64,000 nt of DNA from Aceticella autotrophica (GCF_017357865.1 NZ_CP060096.1:620001-684000); one strand, 5' to 3'. Positions 8,838 through 18,393 are shown, counted from the first letter of the stretch. The notes: generated by a model from the sequence alone, not told the origin. Made by a program: numbers and translations.

Positions 8838-9755
8838 TTATTTCAAATCGTTTAGATTATAGGGCGTTTCCTGATAAACATAATAATTAAGCCAGTTAGA
8901 AAAAAGGAGATTTGCATGTCCTCTCCAGCGTACAATCGGTTCTTTATGGGGATTATCATCTAAAAAATAATTTTTTGGGATTTTTATATCAATCCCCTTT
9001 TGCTTATCTCGTTCATATTCATATTTAAGTGTTAACTTTTCATATTCAGAATGACCCATTACAAAGATTTGTTTTCCTCCTTTTGTTTTTAATATATAAA
9101 GACCTGCTTCATCAGATTCTGATAATATTTCGAGTTCTTTTACTTTTTCAATATCTTTGCGGCGTATTTCAGTATATCTTGAATGTGGGGCATAGAATTC
9201 ATCATCAAATCCCCGCATAAGTTTTGCATTTTTTACGTTTACTCTATGTTTAAATACGCCAAACATTTTTTCTTTAAGGGGATATTTTGGTATCCTATAA
9301 TGGTAATAGAGTCCAGCCTGTGCCCCCCAACAAATATGAAGCGTAGAGCAGACGTTTTGAGTACTCCATTTCATTATTAGGGTAAGTTCATTCCAATAAT
9401 CAACATCTTCAAAATCCAATTGTTCAACGGGTGCACCTGTTATGATAAGCCCATCAAATTTTTCATTTTTTATATCATAAAAGCTTTTATAAAAATTAAC
9501 AAGATGATTTGCCGGTGTATGCTTTGGTATATGTGAAACAGGATAAAAAAGCGTAATATTTACTTGTATCGGAGTATTTCCTATTAATCTTAGAAGCTGT
9601 GTTTCTGTAGCAATTTTTGTAGGCATTAAATTTAAGATGGCGATTTTTAATGGTCTTATATCCTGATGGCTTGCACGTTCTTCAGACATAACAAAAATAT
9701 TTTCATTTGTCAATATTTCGAAAGCTGGTAAATTATCAGGAATATTTATTGGCAT
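8838..9755 (-). CDS. metA: Homoserine O-acetyltransferase (MetA family)
   Basis: Cytoplasmic enzyme that acylates homoserine for methionine synthesis. The 305-residue protein has the catalytic Cys142 in HICWGAQAG and the His/Glu pair in MGHSEYE. Residue 111 is Glu ([12 protein letters not shown]). In characterised MetA proteins Glu at this site goes with acetyl-CoA use and Gly with succinyl-CoA use, so acetyl transfer is the better call. The ATG at 9755 follows GAGGTG. I see no SAM riboswitch or T-box upstream. Confidence 0.92.
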   Translation of the reverse strand: MPINIPDNLPAFEILTNENIFVMSEERASHQDIRPLKIAILNLMPTKIATETQLLRLIGNTPIQVNITLFYPVSHIPKHTPANHLVNFYKSFYDIKNEKFDGLIITGAPVEQLDFEDVDYWNELTLIMKWSTQNVCSTLHICWGAQAGLYYHYRIPKYPLKEKMFGVFKHRVNVKNAKLMRGFDDEFYAPHSRYTEIRRKDIEKVKELEILSESDEAGLYILKTKGGKQIFVMGHSEYEKLTLKYEYERDKQKGIDIKIPKNYFLDDNPHKEPIVRWRGHANLLFSNWLNYYVYQETPYNLNDLK

Positions 9756-9862
9756 GTATTTCACCTCAATTTTGATAGAATAATTTGTTGAATCTATGAT
9801 ATTATAGCATAATTTAAAATAAAAATGTAGTAAAAATAAAGGAAAAAAATTATTAAATAATA

Positions 9863-9891
9863 TTGACTTTAAATTAAAAAGAGGATATAAT
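9863..9891 (+). promoter_or_regulatory. Strong sigma-A promoter of cooS-cooF
   Basis: TTGACT (9863-9868), a 17-base spacer, and a perfect TATAAT (9886-9891). Transcription should start about 30 bases before the cooS start codon. Confidence 0.8.
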
Positions 9892-9932
9892 TTATTTGTA
9901 AATAATAAATATTAAAAAGGAGTTGTTATAAT

Positions 9933-11816
9933 ATGAGTGATAATTACATTTATTCTGCTGAAAAGGTTATTGATGACCTTTCTCGAAAGCCTGGTTTTGT
10001 TGACACAGCCATAAAACGTTGGGAAAAGCGTGATCCGAAATGCGGTTTTGGCTACAAAGGTATTTGCTGCAGGTTATGTTCTAATGGACCTTGTAGAATA
10101 ACCCCAACTCAGCCGGTAGGGATTTGTGGTGCTACAGCAGATACAATAGTTGCACGCAATCTTTTGAGGGCAATAGCGGCAGGTACTTCTTGCTATATTC
10201 ATCATTGTCGTAATGCAGCTAATACATTACTTTCTGCAGCTGAAGGCAAATCATCTTATACCATTAAAGATGAGGAAAAGCTAAAAAGATATGCTCAGAA
10301 AATAGGCATTAATACCAATAAAGATGTAAAAAGAATTGCTTATGAATTTGCCACAAAAGTATTAAATGACCTTTCTAAGCCTTACACAGAAAAATCTGAA
10401 CTTGTTTATAAATTATCTTTGCCTGCAAGGGTTTCGACTTGGGAAAAACTTAATATATTGCCTGGTGGTGTTAATGAAGAAATCATTGCGGCACTTACTA
10501 AGACATCTACCAATTTGAATAGTGACCCTGTTGATATGGCATTGCATTGTTTAAGACTTGGTATCATAACAGGTATATATGGTCTTGAATTAACTTGCAT
10601 AATGCAGGACATACTGCTTGGAAGTCCAAAGATTACCGCGACCCATTCTAATTTTGGTGTTATTGATCAGGGCTATATTAATCTTGCAACTATTGGAGGA
10701 CATCAACAGGTTGTTTCAAATCGTATTTTGGAATTGGCAAGTAACAAGGAATGGGTTAAAAAGGCTCAGGAAGCCGGAGCTAAAGGTTTTAAAATATATG
10801 GTGTAACCTGCGTTGGACAGGATTATGAAATGAGATGTGCTTCTGATAAAAACAGCGCATTTGGCGGATATGTCGGTAATAATTTTACACAGGAATATAT
10901 CTTAGGTACAGGAGCCATAGACCTTGTATTCTCAGAGTTCAACTGCACCTTACCTGGTATTGAACCAATATGTAAAGAATACTTAGTAAAACAGATATGC
11001 CTTGATGATGTAGCAAAAAAAGTGGGAGCAGACCTCTATCAATTCCAGCCTGAAAAAGCTGATGAGTATGCTGCTATTACACTTAATGAGGCTATAAAAG
11101 CTTATAAAAATAGGCGCGGAAAAGTTAAAATAGATGTTCCTGCTGAGAAAACCCCGGCTATGACGGGATTCACTGAAGACAGCATTAAAGGAGCTCTGGG
11201 TGGTTCATGGAAACCTCTTATTGATTTAATAGTTAAAGGCGATATAAAGGGTGTAGCAGGCGTTGTCGGCTGCTCTAATATGGCTGCAAAGGGTCATGGT
11301 ATATATGGCGTGGAATTGACCAAAGAGCTCATTAAAAGAGATATTTTAGTACTTGGAAGCGGCTGCGTAGGAGGAAATCTTGAGAATGCGGGACTTTATG
11401 GGTTAGGAAGCATCGAACTGGCGGGTCCTAAGCTTAAAGAAGTATGCCGTAAATTAAACATACCTCCTGTTTTAAATATAGGTCCTTGTCTTTCTATAGG
11501 AAGAATTCATATAATAGCAGAGGAAATTGCTGAAGTATTAAAGGTGGATGTACCACAAATACCAGTAGTTGCTTCTGCACCTCAATGGCTTGAAGAACAA
11601 GCTTTAGCCGATGGAACCTTCGGTGTTGTTCTTGGACTTGACCTGCTTCTTGGAACACCGCCTTTTGTAACAGGAAGCAACTTAATAACAGAACTTCTTA
11701 CATCAAAATTAAAGGATATGGTAGGTGCACGGTTTATAATAGAAGCTGATCCTATCCTTGGAGCGGATGCTATGGAAAGTTCTATAATGGAAAGGCGCAA
11801 ACTGCTTAATATATAA
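9933..11816 (+). CDS. cooS: Anaerobic carbon-monoxide dehydrogenase catalytic subunit, divergent
   Basis: A 627-residue Ni-Fe-S protein of the CooS family, which normally oxidises CO to CO2. The N-terminal cluster motif is at residues 37-54 (Cys37, 45, 46, 49, 54). C-cluster cysteines aligned by eye to Carboxydothermus CODH II are all present: Cys293, 338, 447, 478 and 519. However, Lys563 of the model enzyme is Gln556 here (EEQALADG), and the channel histidines 93, 99 and 102 are Tyr88, Asn94 and Asn97. The HGH motif reads GGH (His257). Ligands are therefore kept but acid-base residues are lost, so CO oxidation is uncertain. AAGGAG precedes the ATG. cooF follows after 38 bases. Confidence 0.93.
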   Translation: MSDNYIYSAEKVIDDLSRKPGFVDTAIKRWEKRDPKCGFGYKGICCRLCSNGPCRITPTQPVGICGATADTIVARNLLRAIAAGTSCYIHHCRNAANTLLSAAEGKSSYTIKDEEKLKRYAQKIGINTNKDVKRIAYEFATKVLNDLSKPYTEKSELVYKLSLPARVSTWEKLNILPGGVNEEIIAALTKTSTNLNSDPVDMALHCLRLGIITGIYGLELTCIMQDILLGSPKITATHSNFGVIDQGYINLATIGGHQQVVSNRILELASNKEWVKKAQEAGAKGFKIYGVTCVGQDYEMRCASDKNSAFGGYVGNNFTQEYILGTGAIDLVFSEFNCTLPGIEPICKEYLVKQICLDDVAKKVGADLYQFQPEKADEYAAITLNEAIKAYKNRRGKVKIDVPAEKTPAMTGFTEDSIKGALGGSWKPLIDLIVKGDIKGVAGVVGCSNMAAKGHGIYGVELTKELIKRDILVLGSGCVGGNLENAGLYGLGSIELAGPKLKEVCRKLNIPPVLNIGPCLSIGRIHIIAEEIAEVLKVDVPQIPVVASAPQWLEEQALADGTFGVVLGLDLLLGTPPFVTGSNLITELLTSKLKDMVGARFIIEADPILGADAMESSIMERRKLLNI

Positions 11817-11854
11817 TCGGAAAATATAATTAGAAGATATTGGAGGAATGAAAT

Positions 11855-12385
11855 ATGGATGATAAAGGTGGCACGAAATATATCTTGGCAGATGTAAAAA
11901 AATGTCTCGGATGCCGCTGTTGCGAACAAGCCTGCGCTGATGCTAATGGAAACCGCCCATATTGGGATCTTTTAGAGTCTGGAATTCCTTTAAGCCCAAA
12001 TATAAATATTTTATATATTTTTTTACAGGATAAAAATTATCCTATTATGGCTCAGGCAGTTTGCAGACAATGTGAAGATGCCCCTTGTGTTAAAATATGT
12101 CCGGTAAGGGCTATAAGTGTAAATCCGGATGGTGTAAAAATAATTGATAAACGGCGTTGTATTGGATGCCATAGTTGCTCAATTGTATGTCCTTTTGGTG
12201 CAGTATATATTCCGGATAAACATGCTGTTGCCACAAAGTGCACACTTTGTATAGAAAGAAAAGGTGCGGAAGGGCAACCAGCTTGTATAGAGGCATGTCC
12301 AAATGGTGCTTTAAAATTAGTTGATACAAAGGAAATCGGACAGGAAAAAGTAAAAAAAATTGTTTATGACACATTATCTGATTAA
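11855..12385 (+). CDS. cooF: CooF-like 4Fe-4S electron-transfer protein
   Basis: A 176-residue polyferredoxin expected to carry electrons to or from CooS. Four clusters can be read: Cys17, 20, 23, 27; Cys70, 73, 78, 82; Cys102, 105, 108, 112; and Cys129, 132, 144, 148. Cluster spacing matches the CooF/HycB/DmsB-type subunits. The protein is soluble, without Tat signal or membrane anchor. GGAGGAATG precedes the start. It is the second gene of a two-gene unit ended by the hairpin at 12418-12467; no hydrogenase or CooC gene is nearby. Confidence 0.9.
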   Translation: MDDKGGTKYILADVKKCLGCRCCEQACADANGNRPYWDLLESGIPLSPNINILYIFLQDKNYPIMAQAVCRQCEDAPCVKICPVRAISVNPDGVKIIDKRRCIGCHSCSIVCPFGAVYIPDKHAVATKCTLCIERKGAEGQPACIEACPNGALKLVDTKEIGQEKVKKIVYDTLSD

Positions 12386-12417
12386 AAAGAAGATTTATTA
12401 ATTTATATAGACGGGAG

Positions 12418-12467
12418 TGATAGATAGACTGCATAGTATTCTATGTATGTTCTATCTATCATTTTTG
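12418..12467 (+). terminator. Terminator after cooF
   Basis: An 11-pair perfect outer stem, TGATAGATAGA with TCTATCTATCA, holds an inner CATAG/CTATG stem and is followed by TTTTT. Confidence 0.8.
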
Positions 12468-12669
12468 TATATATTGAAATAACTTTATTTAAGAAGTATA
12501 ATAATATGTAATTTATAGGTTTAAAATATTAAATAATAACAATTAGAAAATCAGGTGATTTTATGAAATATTTAATTAAAAATAAAATAAACATCCTGTC
12601 ATAATTACTATCTTTTATTAATATTTATATCATTAGAAGGAACACATGATGGAAGGAGAGAGTAAATAC

Positions 12670-13329
12670 ATGGCAGGAAATGTTTTAGAGAATAATTCAG
12701 TAAATGTAACAGGTAAAATCCTATCAGGTCTTGAATTTAGTCATGAATTATATGGCGAACAATTTTTTAATTTCACATTAAAGGTACCTCGATTAAGTGA
12801 TGTAACAGATGTATTGCCGGTAACAATTTCGAATAGACTGTTTGAAGGGATGAATTTAGAAACCGGTATAAGGGTGAGAATTGAAGGTCAATTAAGGTCA
12901 TATAACAGGCAATCTGTTGATGGTAAAAACAAACTGATTTTGACGATTTTTGCAAGGGATATTATAATTATAGATGAGGAAGAATTCGTAAAAAATCCTA
13001 ATGAAATATTTCTTGATGGTTTTATATGTAAACATCCGGTTTATAGAACAACACCCTTTGGAAGGGAAATTGCGGATATGCTGATTGCTGTAAATAGGTC
13101 TTACAATAAGTCTGATTATATACCTGTAATTGCATGGGGAAGGAATGCAAGGTTTTGTGAAAAGCTGAGCGTTGGTGACCACATAAGGCTTTGGGGCAGG
13201 GTTCAAAGCAGAGAATATCAGAAAAAGAGAGGTGATAATGAAATAGAAACACATATTGCTTATGAAGTATCAATAACAAAAATGGAAAAAGTTGATAACG
13301 AAGGTAAACTTAGGGAAAAAGATGAATAA
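12670..13329 (+). CDS. Double OB-fold single-stranded DNA-binding-like protein
   Basis: A roughly 220-residue protein with two SSB/OB-like segments: about 10-110 (VNVTGKILSG to IFARDIIII) and about 120-215 (NEIFLDGFI to HIAYEVSI). The second segment has the SSB-type IPVIAWGRNARFCEKLSVGD. Many Clostridia carry such a second SSB-like protein; its role is not settled. The ATG at 12670 has AAGGAG 11 bases upstream; an ATG at 12646 with AGAAGG is an alternative. The corrinoid adenosyltransferase gene begins 14 bases after it, so the two are likely co-transcribed. Confidence 0.75.
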   Translation: MAGNVLENNSVNVTGKILSGLEFSHELYGEQFFNFTLKVPRLSDVTDVLPVTISNRLFEGMNLETGIRVRIEGQLRSYNRQSVDGKNKLILTIFARDIIIIDEEEFVKNPNEIFLDGFICKHPVYRTTPFGREIADMLIAVNRSYNKSDYIPVIAWGRNARFCEKLSVGDHIRLWGRVQSREYQKKRGDNEIETHIAYEVSITKMEKVDNEGKLREKDE

Positions 13330-13343
13330 AGGAGGTACACGTA

Positions 13344-13871
13344 TTGGAAAAAGGGCTTATTCAAATATATACCGGAAATGGGAAAGGTAAAACTACTGCT
13401 GCAGTAGGACTTAGCGTTAGGGCTATAGGAAGGGGTTTTAATGTATATATGATTCAGTTTTTAAAGGATCGTGATACTGGAGAATTACATACCCTAAGTC
13501 ATTTTGATAATTTTAAGGTTTTTAGATTCAAATCATCGAAGAAATTTTTTTGGCAGATGAATGATGAAGAAAAGGATTTACTTAAAAAGCAGTTAAAAGA
13601 AGCGTATGAATTTATAGTGGATGTTTTAAAAAATAATAAATGTGACCTTCTGGTATTGGATGAGATAATGGGAGTTTTACATAATAATCTTTATTCGATT
13701 GATGATATAATTAAATTGATGGATATGAAACCTGAAGGCATGGAAATGGTTATGACAGGAAGGAATGCACCTGAAGAGCTTATTGAAAGGGCCGACCTTG
13801 TTACTGAGATGAAGCTTATTAAGCATCCATATGAGAAAGGTATTAAATCACGATGTGGTATAGAGTTTTAA
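13344..13871 (+). CDS. cobO: Corrinoid (cob(I)yrinic acid a,c-diamide) adenosyltransferase
   Basis: CobA/CobO-type enzyme that transfers the adenosyl group from ATP to the cobalt of corrinoids, giving coenzyme B12 forms. The 175-residue product has the unusual P-loop GNGKGKTT at 11-18, a Walker-B-like LLVLDEIMG, and the family C terminus ending in MKLIKHPYEKGIKSRCGIEF. The TTG start follows AAGGAGGT. Gene and 3' terminator share bases: the stop codon lies inside the palindrome at 13866-13895. No other cobalamin genes are in the window. Confidence 0.92.
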   Translation: MEKGLIQIYTGNGKGKTTAAVGLSVRAIGRGFNVYMIQFLKDRDTGELHTLSHFDNFKVFRFKSSKKFFWQMNDEEKDLLKKQLKEAYEFIVDVLKNNKCDLLVLDEIMGVLHNNLYSIDDIIKLMDMKPEGMEMVMTGRNAPEELIERADLVTEMKLIKHPYEKGIKSRCGIEF

Positions 13872-13895
13872 ACCCGGGATATCCCGGGTTTAAAA
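13866..13895. terminator. Perfect 30-bp palindromic bidirectional terminator
   Basis: TTTTAAACCCGGGAT followed by its exact reverse complement. It lies between convergent cobO and dapH and provides a T-run on both strands. Confidence 0.85.
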
Positions 13896-14618
13896 TTATC
13901 CTCTTAAATCGTCAAGTAATTTGGTTCGTTCTTTGGTTTTTTCGTCTTTTATTTTTACGATTTTAGCAGGCACACCAGCTACAACAGTATTTGGCGGAAC
14001 ATCTTCAATAACTATAGAACCTGCTCCTACAACTGAGTCATGCCCTATTCTGACACCTTCAAGAACTACCGCATTTGCTCCTATTAATACATTGTCTTCA
14101 AGTACAACAGGTATACTGCTTGGAGGTTCAAGTACTCCTGCTATTACAGCACCTGCGCCAACATGGACATTTTTGCCTATAATTCCTCTTGCACCAATTA
14201 CTGCATTCATATCTATCATTGTATTTTCTCCAATTTCAGCGCCTATGTTTATAATTGCCCCCATCATTATAACTGCATTTTTCCCGATTTTAACTCTATC
14301 TCTTATGACAGCGCCAGGTTCTATACGCGCATCTATATTTTTTATGTCAAGAAGGGGGATTGCTGAATTTCTTCTGTCAAGTTCAAGACGGAATTTTTTT
14401 ATCCTGGTGCTATTTTTATTTAGTAATTTTTGAATATCCTCAAGTTCTCCAAATGCTATTTTAAAATTGTTTTCACCATAAATTTCAATGCCATCTATAT
14501 CTGTATAATTTAATTCACCATCGATATATGCTTTAACAGGTGTGGTTTTTTTTGATTCTTTTATAAATCTTGCAATTTCGTATGGATTTGTAATCTCATC
14601 TTTAGGTTTCAAATTCAA
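13896..14618 (-). CDS. dapH: Tetrahydrodipicolinate N-acetyltransferase
   Basis: Acetylates tetrahydrodipicolinate in the acetyl branch of the DAP/lysine pathway. The 240-residue protein has an N-terminal domain (about 1-90) and then a left-handed beta-helix of hexapeptide repeats (IxIGENTxI, [10 protein letters not shown], VLIGANAVV), as in DapH. AAAGGA overlaps the end of dapB, which suggests translational coupling. The TTG at 14618 begins one base after the dapB stop. A TTG at 14633 lacks a binding site, and a TTG at 14612 is also possible. Last gene of the asd-dapA-dapB-dapH operon. Confidence 0.93.
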   Translation of the reverse strand: MNLKPKDEITNPYEIARFIKESKKTTPVKAYIDGELNYTDIDGIEIYGENNFKIAFGELEDIQKLLNKNSTRIKKFRLELDRRNSAIPLLDIKNIDARIEPGAVIRDRVKIGKNAVIMMGAIINIGAEIGENTMIDMNAVIGARGIIGKNVHVGAGAVIAGVLEPPSSIPVVLEDNVLIGANAVVLEGVRIGHDSVVGAGSIVIEDVPPNTVVAGVPAKIVKIKDEKTKERTKLLDDLRG

Positions 14619-14619
14619 A

Positions 14620-15375
14620 TCATCCTTTCTCAAGAAGGGAGTTCATATCATATAAACCCGGTTTTTGGTTAACAATAAATTCTGCGGCCTTTAATGCCCC
14701 AATGGCAAAAATTTCTCTTGACCTGGCAGAATGACTTATAGTAAGAATTTCATCATGCCCTGCAAATATTACTTCATGTTCTCCTACAATTGTGCCGCCT
14801 CTTATTGCATGTATTCCAAGTTCGTTTTCTTTTCTTGTATCTGTTTTGCTATGTCTGCCATAAATGTATTCTTTTTTTTCGGTTAAAACCTCATTTATAG
14901 CATCTGCTATCATAAGAGCGGTACCGCTTGGAGCATCTTTTTTCATATTATGGTGTTTTTCTATGATTTCTATATCGTAATTATTTTGAAGAATCTTTGC
15001 TGCTTCTTTTACTAAATTTATTAATATATTTATACCTAAGGACATATTTGCTGAACGAAAAATAGGTATTGTTTTTGCTGCTTCTTTTAAAGTGCATAAT
15101 TCATCATCACTTAAACCGGTTGTAGCAACAACAACTGGGATTTTTTTTAATTCGGCGTTTTTTAACAACTCAGGTACAGCACTGTGAAATGAAAAATCAA
15201 TAATAACATCTGCGTCTTCTTTTACATCTTTCAAACTGGTATATATGGGGAAATCAGATGATGAAGGATTTTTATCAATACCTGCCACAATTTTGCAATC
15301 CGATTTTTCAGAAACAAGCCGGGATATAACCCTGCCCATTTTACCATTACAGCCATGGTTTATTATCTTTAACAT
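14620..15375 (-). CDS. dapB: 4-hydroxy-tetrahydrodipicolinate reductase
   Basis: NAD(P)H-dependent reductase in DAP/lysine synthesis. The 251-residue product has the N-terminal Rossmann motif ([11 protein letters not shown]), the ATTGLS loop and the diagnostic [16 protein letters not shown] catalytic and substrate motif. The start ATG follows AAGGGGGA, 3 bases after dapA ends. Length is normal. Confidence 0.96.
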   Translation of the reverse strand: MLKIINHGCNGKMGRVISRLVSEKSDCKIVAGIDKNPSSSDFPIYTSLKDVKEDADVIIDFSFHSAVPELLKNAELKKIPVVVATTGLSDDELCTLKEAAKTIPIFRSANMSLGINILINLVKEAAKILQNNYDIEIIEKHHNMKKDAPSGTALMIADAINEVLTEKKEYIYGRHSKTDTRKENELGIHAIRGGTIVGEHEVIFAGHDEILTISHSARSREIFAIGALKAAEFIVNQKPGLYDMNSLLEKG

Positions 15376-15378
15376 TGA

Positions 15379-16272
15379 TTATTCCCCCTTTATGTTAAAA
15401 CCATACGTTTTAAGGGTAGATTTAAGTATTTCGAGATTTTTATCGCTCATATTTACAAGAGGCAGCCTTAACGGTCCTACTTCAAACCCAATTAAATTCA
15501 TTGCGGTTTTTATAGGTATTGGATTTGTTTCAATGAAAAGCACCTTATTTAACAAATTAAGTTCTAACTGTATTTCTCTTGCTTTTTCAATATCACCGTT
15601 TAAATATGAAGTTGTCATTTCATGTACTTTTTTCGGCACAATATTTGCAGCAACAGAAATAACACCAAGTCCTCCAAGAGACATAATAGGTACAACCTGG
15701 TCATCGTTACCGGAATATATATGGAATGATTTTCCCATAATACGGGCAATTTCTGCTATCTGTGAGATATTACTGCTGGCTTCTTTTACTGCTACTACAT
15801 TATCAACTTTTTTGCATATTTCAAATAATGTTTCGGGAGTTATGTTCATTCCGGTTCTACCGGGCACATTATAAACGATAATCGGTATATTGACATGTTT
15901 TGCAATTTCGCAATAATGTTCAACAAGCCCTTTCTGTGTTGTCTTATTATAATAAGGTGTTATAACAAGTAAGGCATCAGCACCCTTTGAAGCAGCAAAT
16001 GTGCTCATTTCGATGCTGTGTGCTGTATTATTCGAACCTGTTCCCGCGATTACCGGTATTCTTCCTGCAACTTTATCAATGGTATATTTTATTGTATCCA
16101 TCTTTTCTTTATCTGTCATTGTAGAAGCCTCACCGGTTGTACCACATACAATTATTGCATCGGTGCCTTCTTTAATTTGCCATTCTAATAATTCACCAAG
16201 TTTTTCAAGATTTACGCTATCCTCTGTAAAGGGTGTAACTATGGCGACACCAGACCCTTTGAATACTGACAT
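15379..16272 (-). CDS. dapA: 4-hydroxy-tetrahydrodipicolinate synthase
   Basis: Aldolase that condenses pyruvate with aspartate semialdehyde. The 297-residue TIM barrel has the Schiff-base Lys163 (AVKEAS), Tyr134 ([10 protein letters not shown]) and the GTTGE motif near residue 44. AAAGGAG precedes the ATG. It lies between asd and dapB with very short gaps. No lysine riboswitch was found upstream of the operon, so control may be by enzyme feedback or an unseen regulator. Confidence 0.96.
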   Translation of the reverse strand: MSVFKGSGVAIVTPFTEDSVNLEKLGELLEWQIKEGTDAIIVCGTTGEASTMTDKEKMDTIKYTIDKVAGRIPVIAGTGSNNTAHSIEMSTFAASKGADALLVITPYYNKTTQKGLVEHYCEIAKHVNIPIIVYNVPGRTGMNITPETLFEICKKVDNVVAVKEASSNISQIAEIARIMGKSFHIYSGNDDQVVPIMSLGGLGVISVAANIVPKKVHEMTTSYLNGDIEKAREIQLELNLLNKVLFIETNPIPIKTAMNLIGFEVGPLRLPLVNMSDKNLEILKSTLKTYGFNIKGE

Positions 16273-16285
16273 TTTAAAACTCCTT

Positions 16286-17275
16286 TCATATATTTTTGAT
16301 TAATAGCTCTGCTATCTGGACAGCGTTAGAAGCAGCACCTTTTCTTACGTTATCTGCAACAATCCACATGTTTAAACCACTGTATACTGTTTCATCACGT
16401 CTTATCCTACCTACATATACTTCATCATGACCTTTTGCAATGGTAGCCAATGGGTATATATTGTTGTCAGGGTCATCTCTTAAAATTACGCCGGGGGCAT
16501 TTTTCAATAAATCCTTTAATTCTTCCATTTCATATGGTTTTTCAAATTCCAAATTTACAGATTCGCTGTGTGAAATTTCGACAGGTACTCTTACTGCCGT
16601 AGGAGAAACCTTAATCGAATCATCATTCATAATTTTCTTTGTTTCATTGACCATTTTCATTTCTTCTTTAGTGTAACCATCGGGTAGAAATACATCTATA
16701 TGCGGCAGACAGTTGTTTGCGATTGGGTATGGGAATACTTGGTTTGGTTCGCCTTTAAGACTTCTTTCAAGGTCATCGACACCTTTTTTGCCTGCCCCTG
16801 ATACAGCTTGGTATGTCGAAACAACTATTCGCTTAATCTTATATTTATCATGAAGTGGTTTTAACGGAACAACCATCTGAATTGTTGAGCAATTTGGATT
16901 TGCGATTATTCCCTTGTTCCATGAAATATCCTGAGGATTTACTTCAGGAACAATTAATGGAATATTTTCGTCCATTCTCCATGCACTTGAGTTGTCAATA
17001 ACGGTAATTCCTTTTGATGCTGCAATTGGCGCATATTTTTTACTGGTAGAACCGCCTGCTGAAAAAAGAGCGATTTGTATATCGCGATCAAAGCTATTTT
17101 CATTTAATTCTTCTACTGTATATTCGTTTTCTCTAAATTTAAGTTTTTTACCAGCTGATTTAGATGATGCAAAAAGATATAATTTGTCAACGGGGAAATT
17201 TCTATCTTCAAGTACTTTTATAAATGTGTTTCCAACCATTCCGGTTGCACCTACAATTGCTACATTGACTCCCAT
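16286..17275 (-). CDS. asd: Aspartate-semialdehyde dehydrogenase
   Basis: NADP-dependent enzyme that makes aspartate semialdehyde for the lysine, threonine and methionine branches. The 329-residue product has the NADP motif [14 protein letters not shown], catalytic Cys129 in ANPNCSTIQ and the [14 protein letters not shown] substrate motifs. The ATG at 17275 follows GAGGAGG. It is the first gene of the DAP operon, behind its own promoter. Confidence 0.96.
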   Translation of the reverse strand: MGVNVAIVGATGMVGNTFIKVLEDRNFPVDKLYLFASSKSAGKKLKFRENEYTVEELNENSFDRDIQIALFSAGGSTSKKYAPIAASKGITVIDNSSAWRMDENIPLIVPEVNPQDISWNKGIIANPNCSTIQMVVPLKPLHDKYKIKRIVVSTYQAVSGAGKKGVDDLERSLKGEPNQVFPYPIANNCLPHIDVFLPDGYTKEEMKMVNETKKIMNDDSIKVSPTAVRVPVEISHSESVNLEFEKPYEMEELKDLLKNAPGVILRDDPDNNIYPLATIAKGHDEVYVGRIRRDETVYSGLNMWIVADNVRKGAASNAVQIAELLIKNI

Positions 17276-17331
17276 GTTTAACCTCCTCAATACAATTTAA
17301 TAAATTTAAAAAGAAATTTTTATTAATATAA

Positions 17332-17360
17332 AATATATCATTAATATTATATGAAGTCAA
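17332..17360 (-). promoter_or_regulatory. Promoter of the asd-dapABH operon
   Basis: On the minus strand, TTGACT (17360-17355), a 17-base spacer and TATATT (17337-17332). It lies downstream of the upstream unit's terminator. Confidence 0.7.
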
Positions 17361-17383
17361 TAAAATAAGGTTAACTGCATATT

Positions 17384-17414
17384 AAAATAGCTTCCTTATT
17401 AAAGAAGCTATTTT
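17384..17414 (-). terminator. Terminator after the lipoprotein gene
   Basis: The arms AAAATAGCTTC and GAAGCTATTTT form a perfect 11-pair stem with a 9-base loop. The T-run is longer on the plus strand, so it may work both ways. Confidence 0.7.
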
Positions 17415-17483
17415 TTGGTGTATCCGTCATATGGGATAGCTTAGTGATGGAGAAGCCCGCTAAATAAAATAAATATTTGGCTT

Positions 17484-18320
17484 TTATTTTATTGTACTTT
17501 CAAGGGATTTTATATCTATCTCGAGTATTTCTGATTTTACTTTTGCTATTGTTTTGTTTTTGGATTTTACTGCTTTTTCAAGTTCCGTAAGTCCTGCTTC
17601 AAATTTATCGGAAGCATGTTTTGCTTCCTTAGGTAGTTTTGGCTTTAATGATTTCCATATTGCATTTAAATTTATAATATCTTTTGACATAGTGTCCCAG
17701 TCATCTGTATATGTGTTAAATAAGATATTCCTGTTGTAGTACTTTAATCTCTTTAAATCAGGGGGTATTAAAGTTTTAAACATATCTTCTAAATCCGGAA
17801 TATATTTATATACATTATTTGACTTTATCATTATGTCATTTAAAGATTTTTCTTCTACGCTTATTGTTAGATTATTAATTGCTGTACTCATATTGTCTAT
17901 GAGATTTGGTTTTGCTCCTGCTTTAACAGCTATAGGATTTAAAGCATTCCAGTTAGTATGTATATCCTTAACTGTTTGTGAAATAGTATTCCAGGATTTT
18001 TCCTGAGGCGCTTGCTTTTCCTCCTGTTTTTCATTTTGTCCCTCTTTCGAGGTTTTCTTACCTTCTTTTTCCTTTCCTTTCTCATTTTTTTCTTTTTCTT
18101 TTTGAGCCTGCTGTGGAGGCATGTTCTGCATTTTTTGTGTTTCTTTAATAATAGAATCAATATCCTGTTCTATTTTTTTAAGTTCTTTAGGTAGTTGGGG
18201 TTTCTGTGCTGTTTGCGTTTTTTGTGCAATAGGGTTTTTTTGTTTTTTCTGGCAGCCGGATGGAAGTAAAATAAACAATAAAACGAGGATGGCAGATAGT
18301 GATTTAAAATATCGTTTCAT
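17484..18320 (-). CDS. Putative lipoprotein with charged linker
   Basis: A 278-residue predicted membrane-anchored lipoprotein. Basic N terminus, hydrophobic stretch 9-20, and lipobox LPSGC with Cys23. Residues about 30-115 are a low-complexity Lys/Glu/Gln-rich linker. The C-terminal part (about 115-278) looks helical and contains two related stretches beginning with WNTISQTVKDIHTNWNALN and WDTMSKDIINLNAIWKSLK, suggesting an internal repeat. I do not recognise a family. The gene is monocistronic and divergent from glnA. Function unknown. Confidence 0.8.
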   Translation of the reverse strand: MKRYFKSLSAILVLLFILLPSGCQKKQKNPIAQKTQTAQKPQLPKELKKIEQDIDSIIKETQKMQNMPPQQAQKEKEKNEKGKEKEGKKTSKEGQNEKQEEKQAPQEKSWNTISQTVKDIHTNWNALNPIAVKAGAKPNLIDNMSTAINNLTISVEEKSLNDIMIKSNNVYKYIPDLEDMFKTLIPPDLKRLKYYNRNILFNTYTDDWDTMSKDIINLNAIWKSLKPKLPKEAKHASDKFEAGLTELEKAVKSKNKTIAKVKSEILEIDIKSLESTIK

Positions 18321-18393
18321 TTTATTTAATCAGCTCCCTATATGTTATATTCACGATATTAGTTTTGCCATATATAATATTTTTTAATCTTTA

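Noticed and set aside
9756-9862. SAM riboswitch or T-box before metA
   Set aside because: The interval is short and AT-rich and has none of the conserved blocks.
12563-12604. 13-codon mini-ORF with AGGTG upstream
   Set aside because: It could be a leader peptide, but there is no terminator or codon run to support attenuation; too short to call.
13921-14433. 170-codon plus-strand ORF opposite dapH
   Set aside because: Its repetitive Thr/Pro/Ile composition mirrors the hexapeptide repeats of dapH on the other strand.
15245-15874. 209-codon plus-strand ORF opposite dapA and dapB
   Set aside because: It spans two confident genes on the other strand and lacks a start site.
17276-17383. Lysine riboswitch before asd
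   Set aside because: No lysine-aptamer motifs are present; only a promoter and the Shine-Dalgarno site can be seen.
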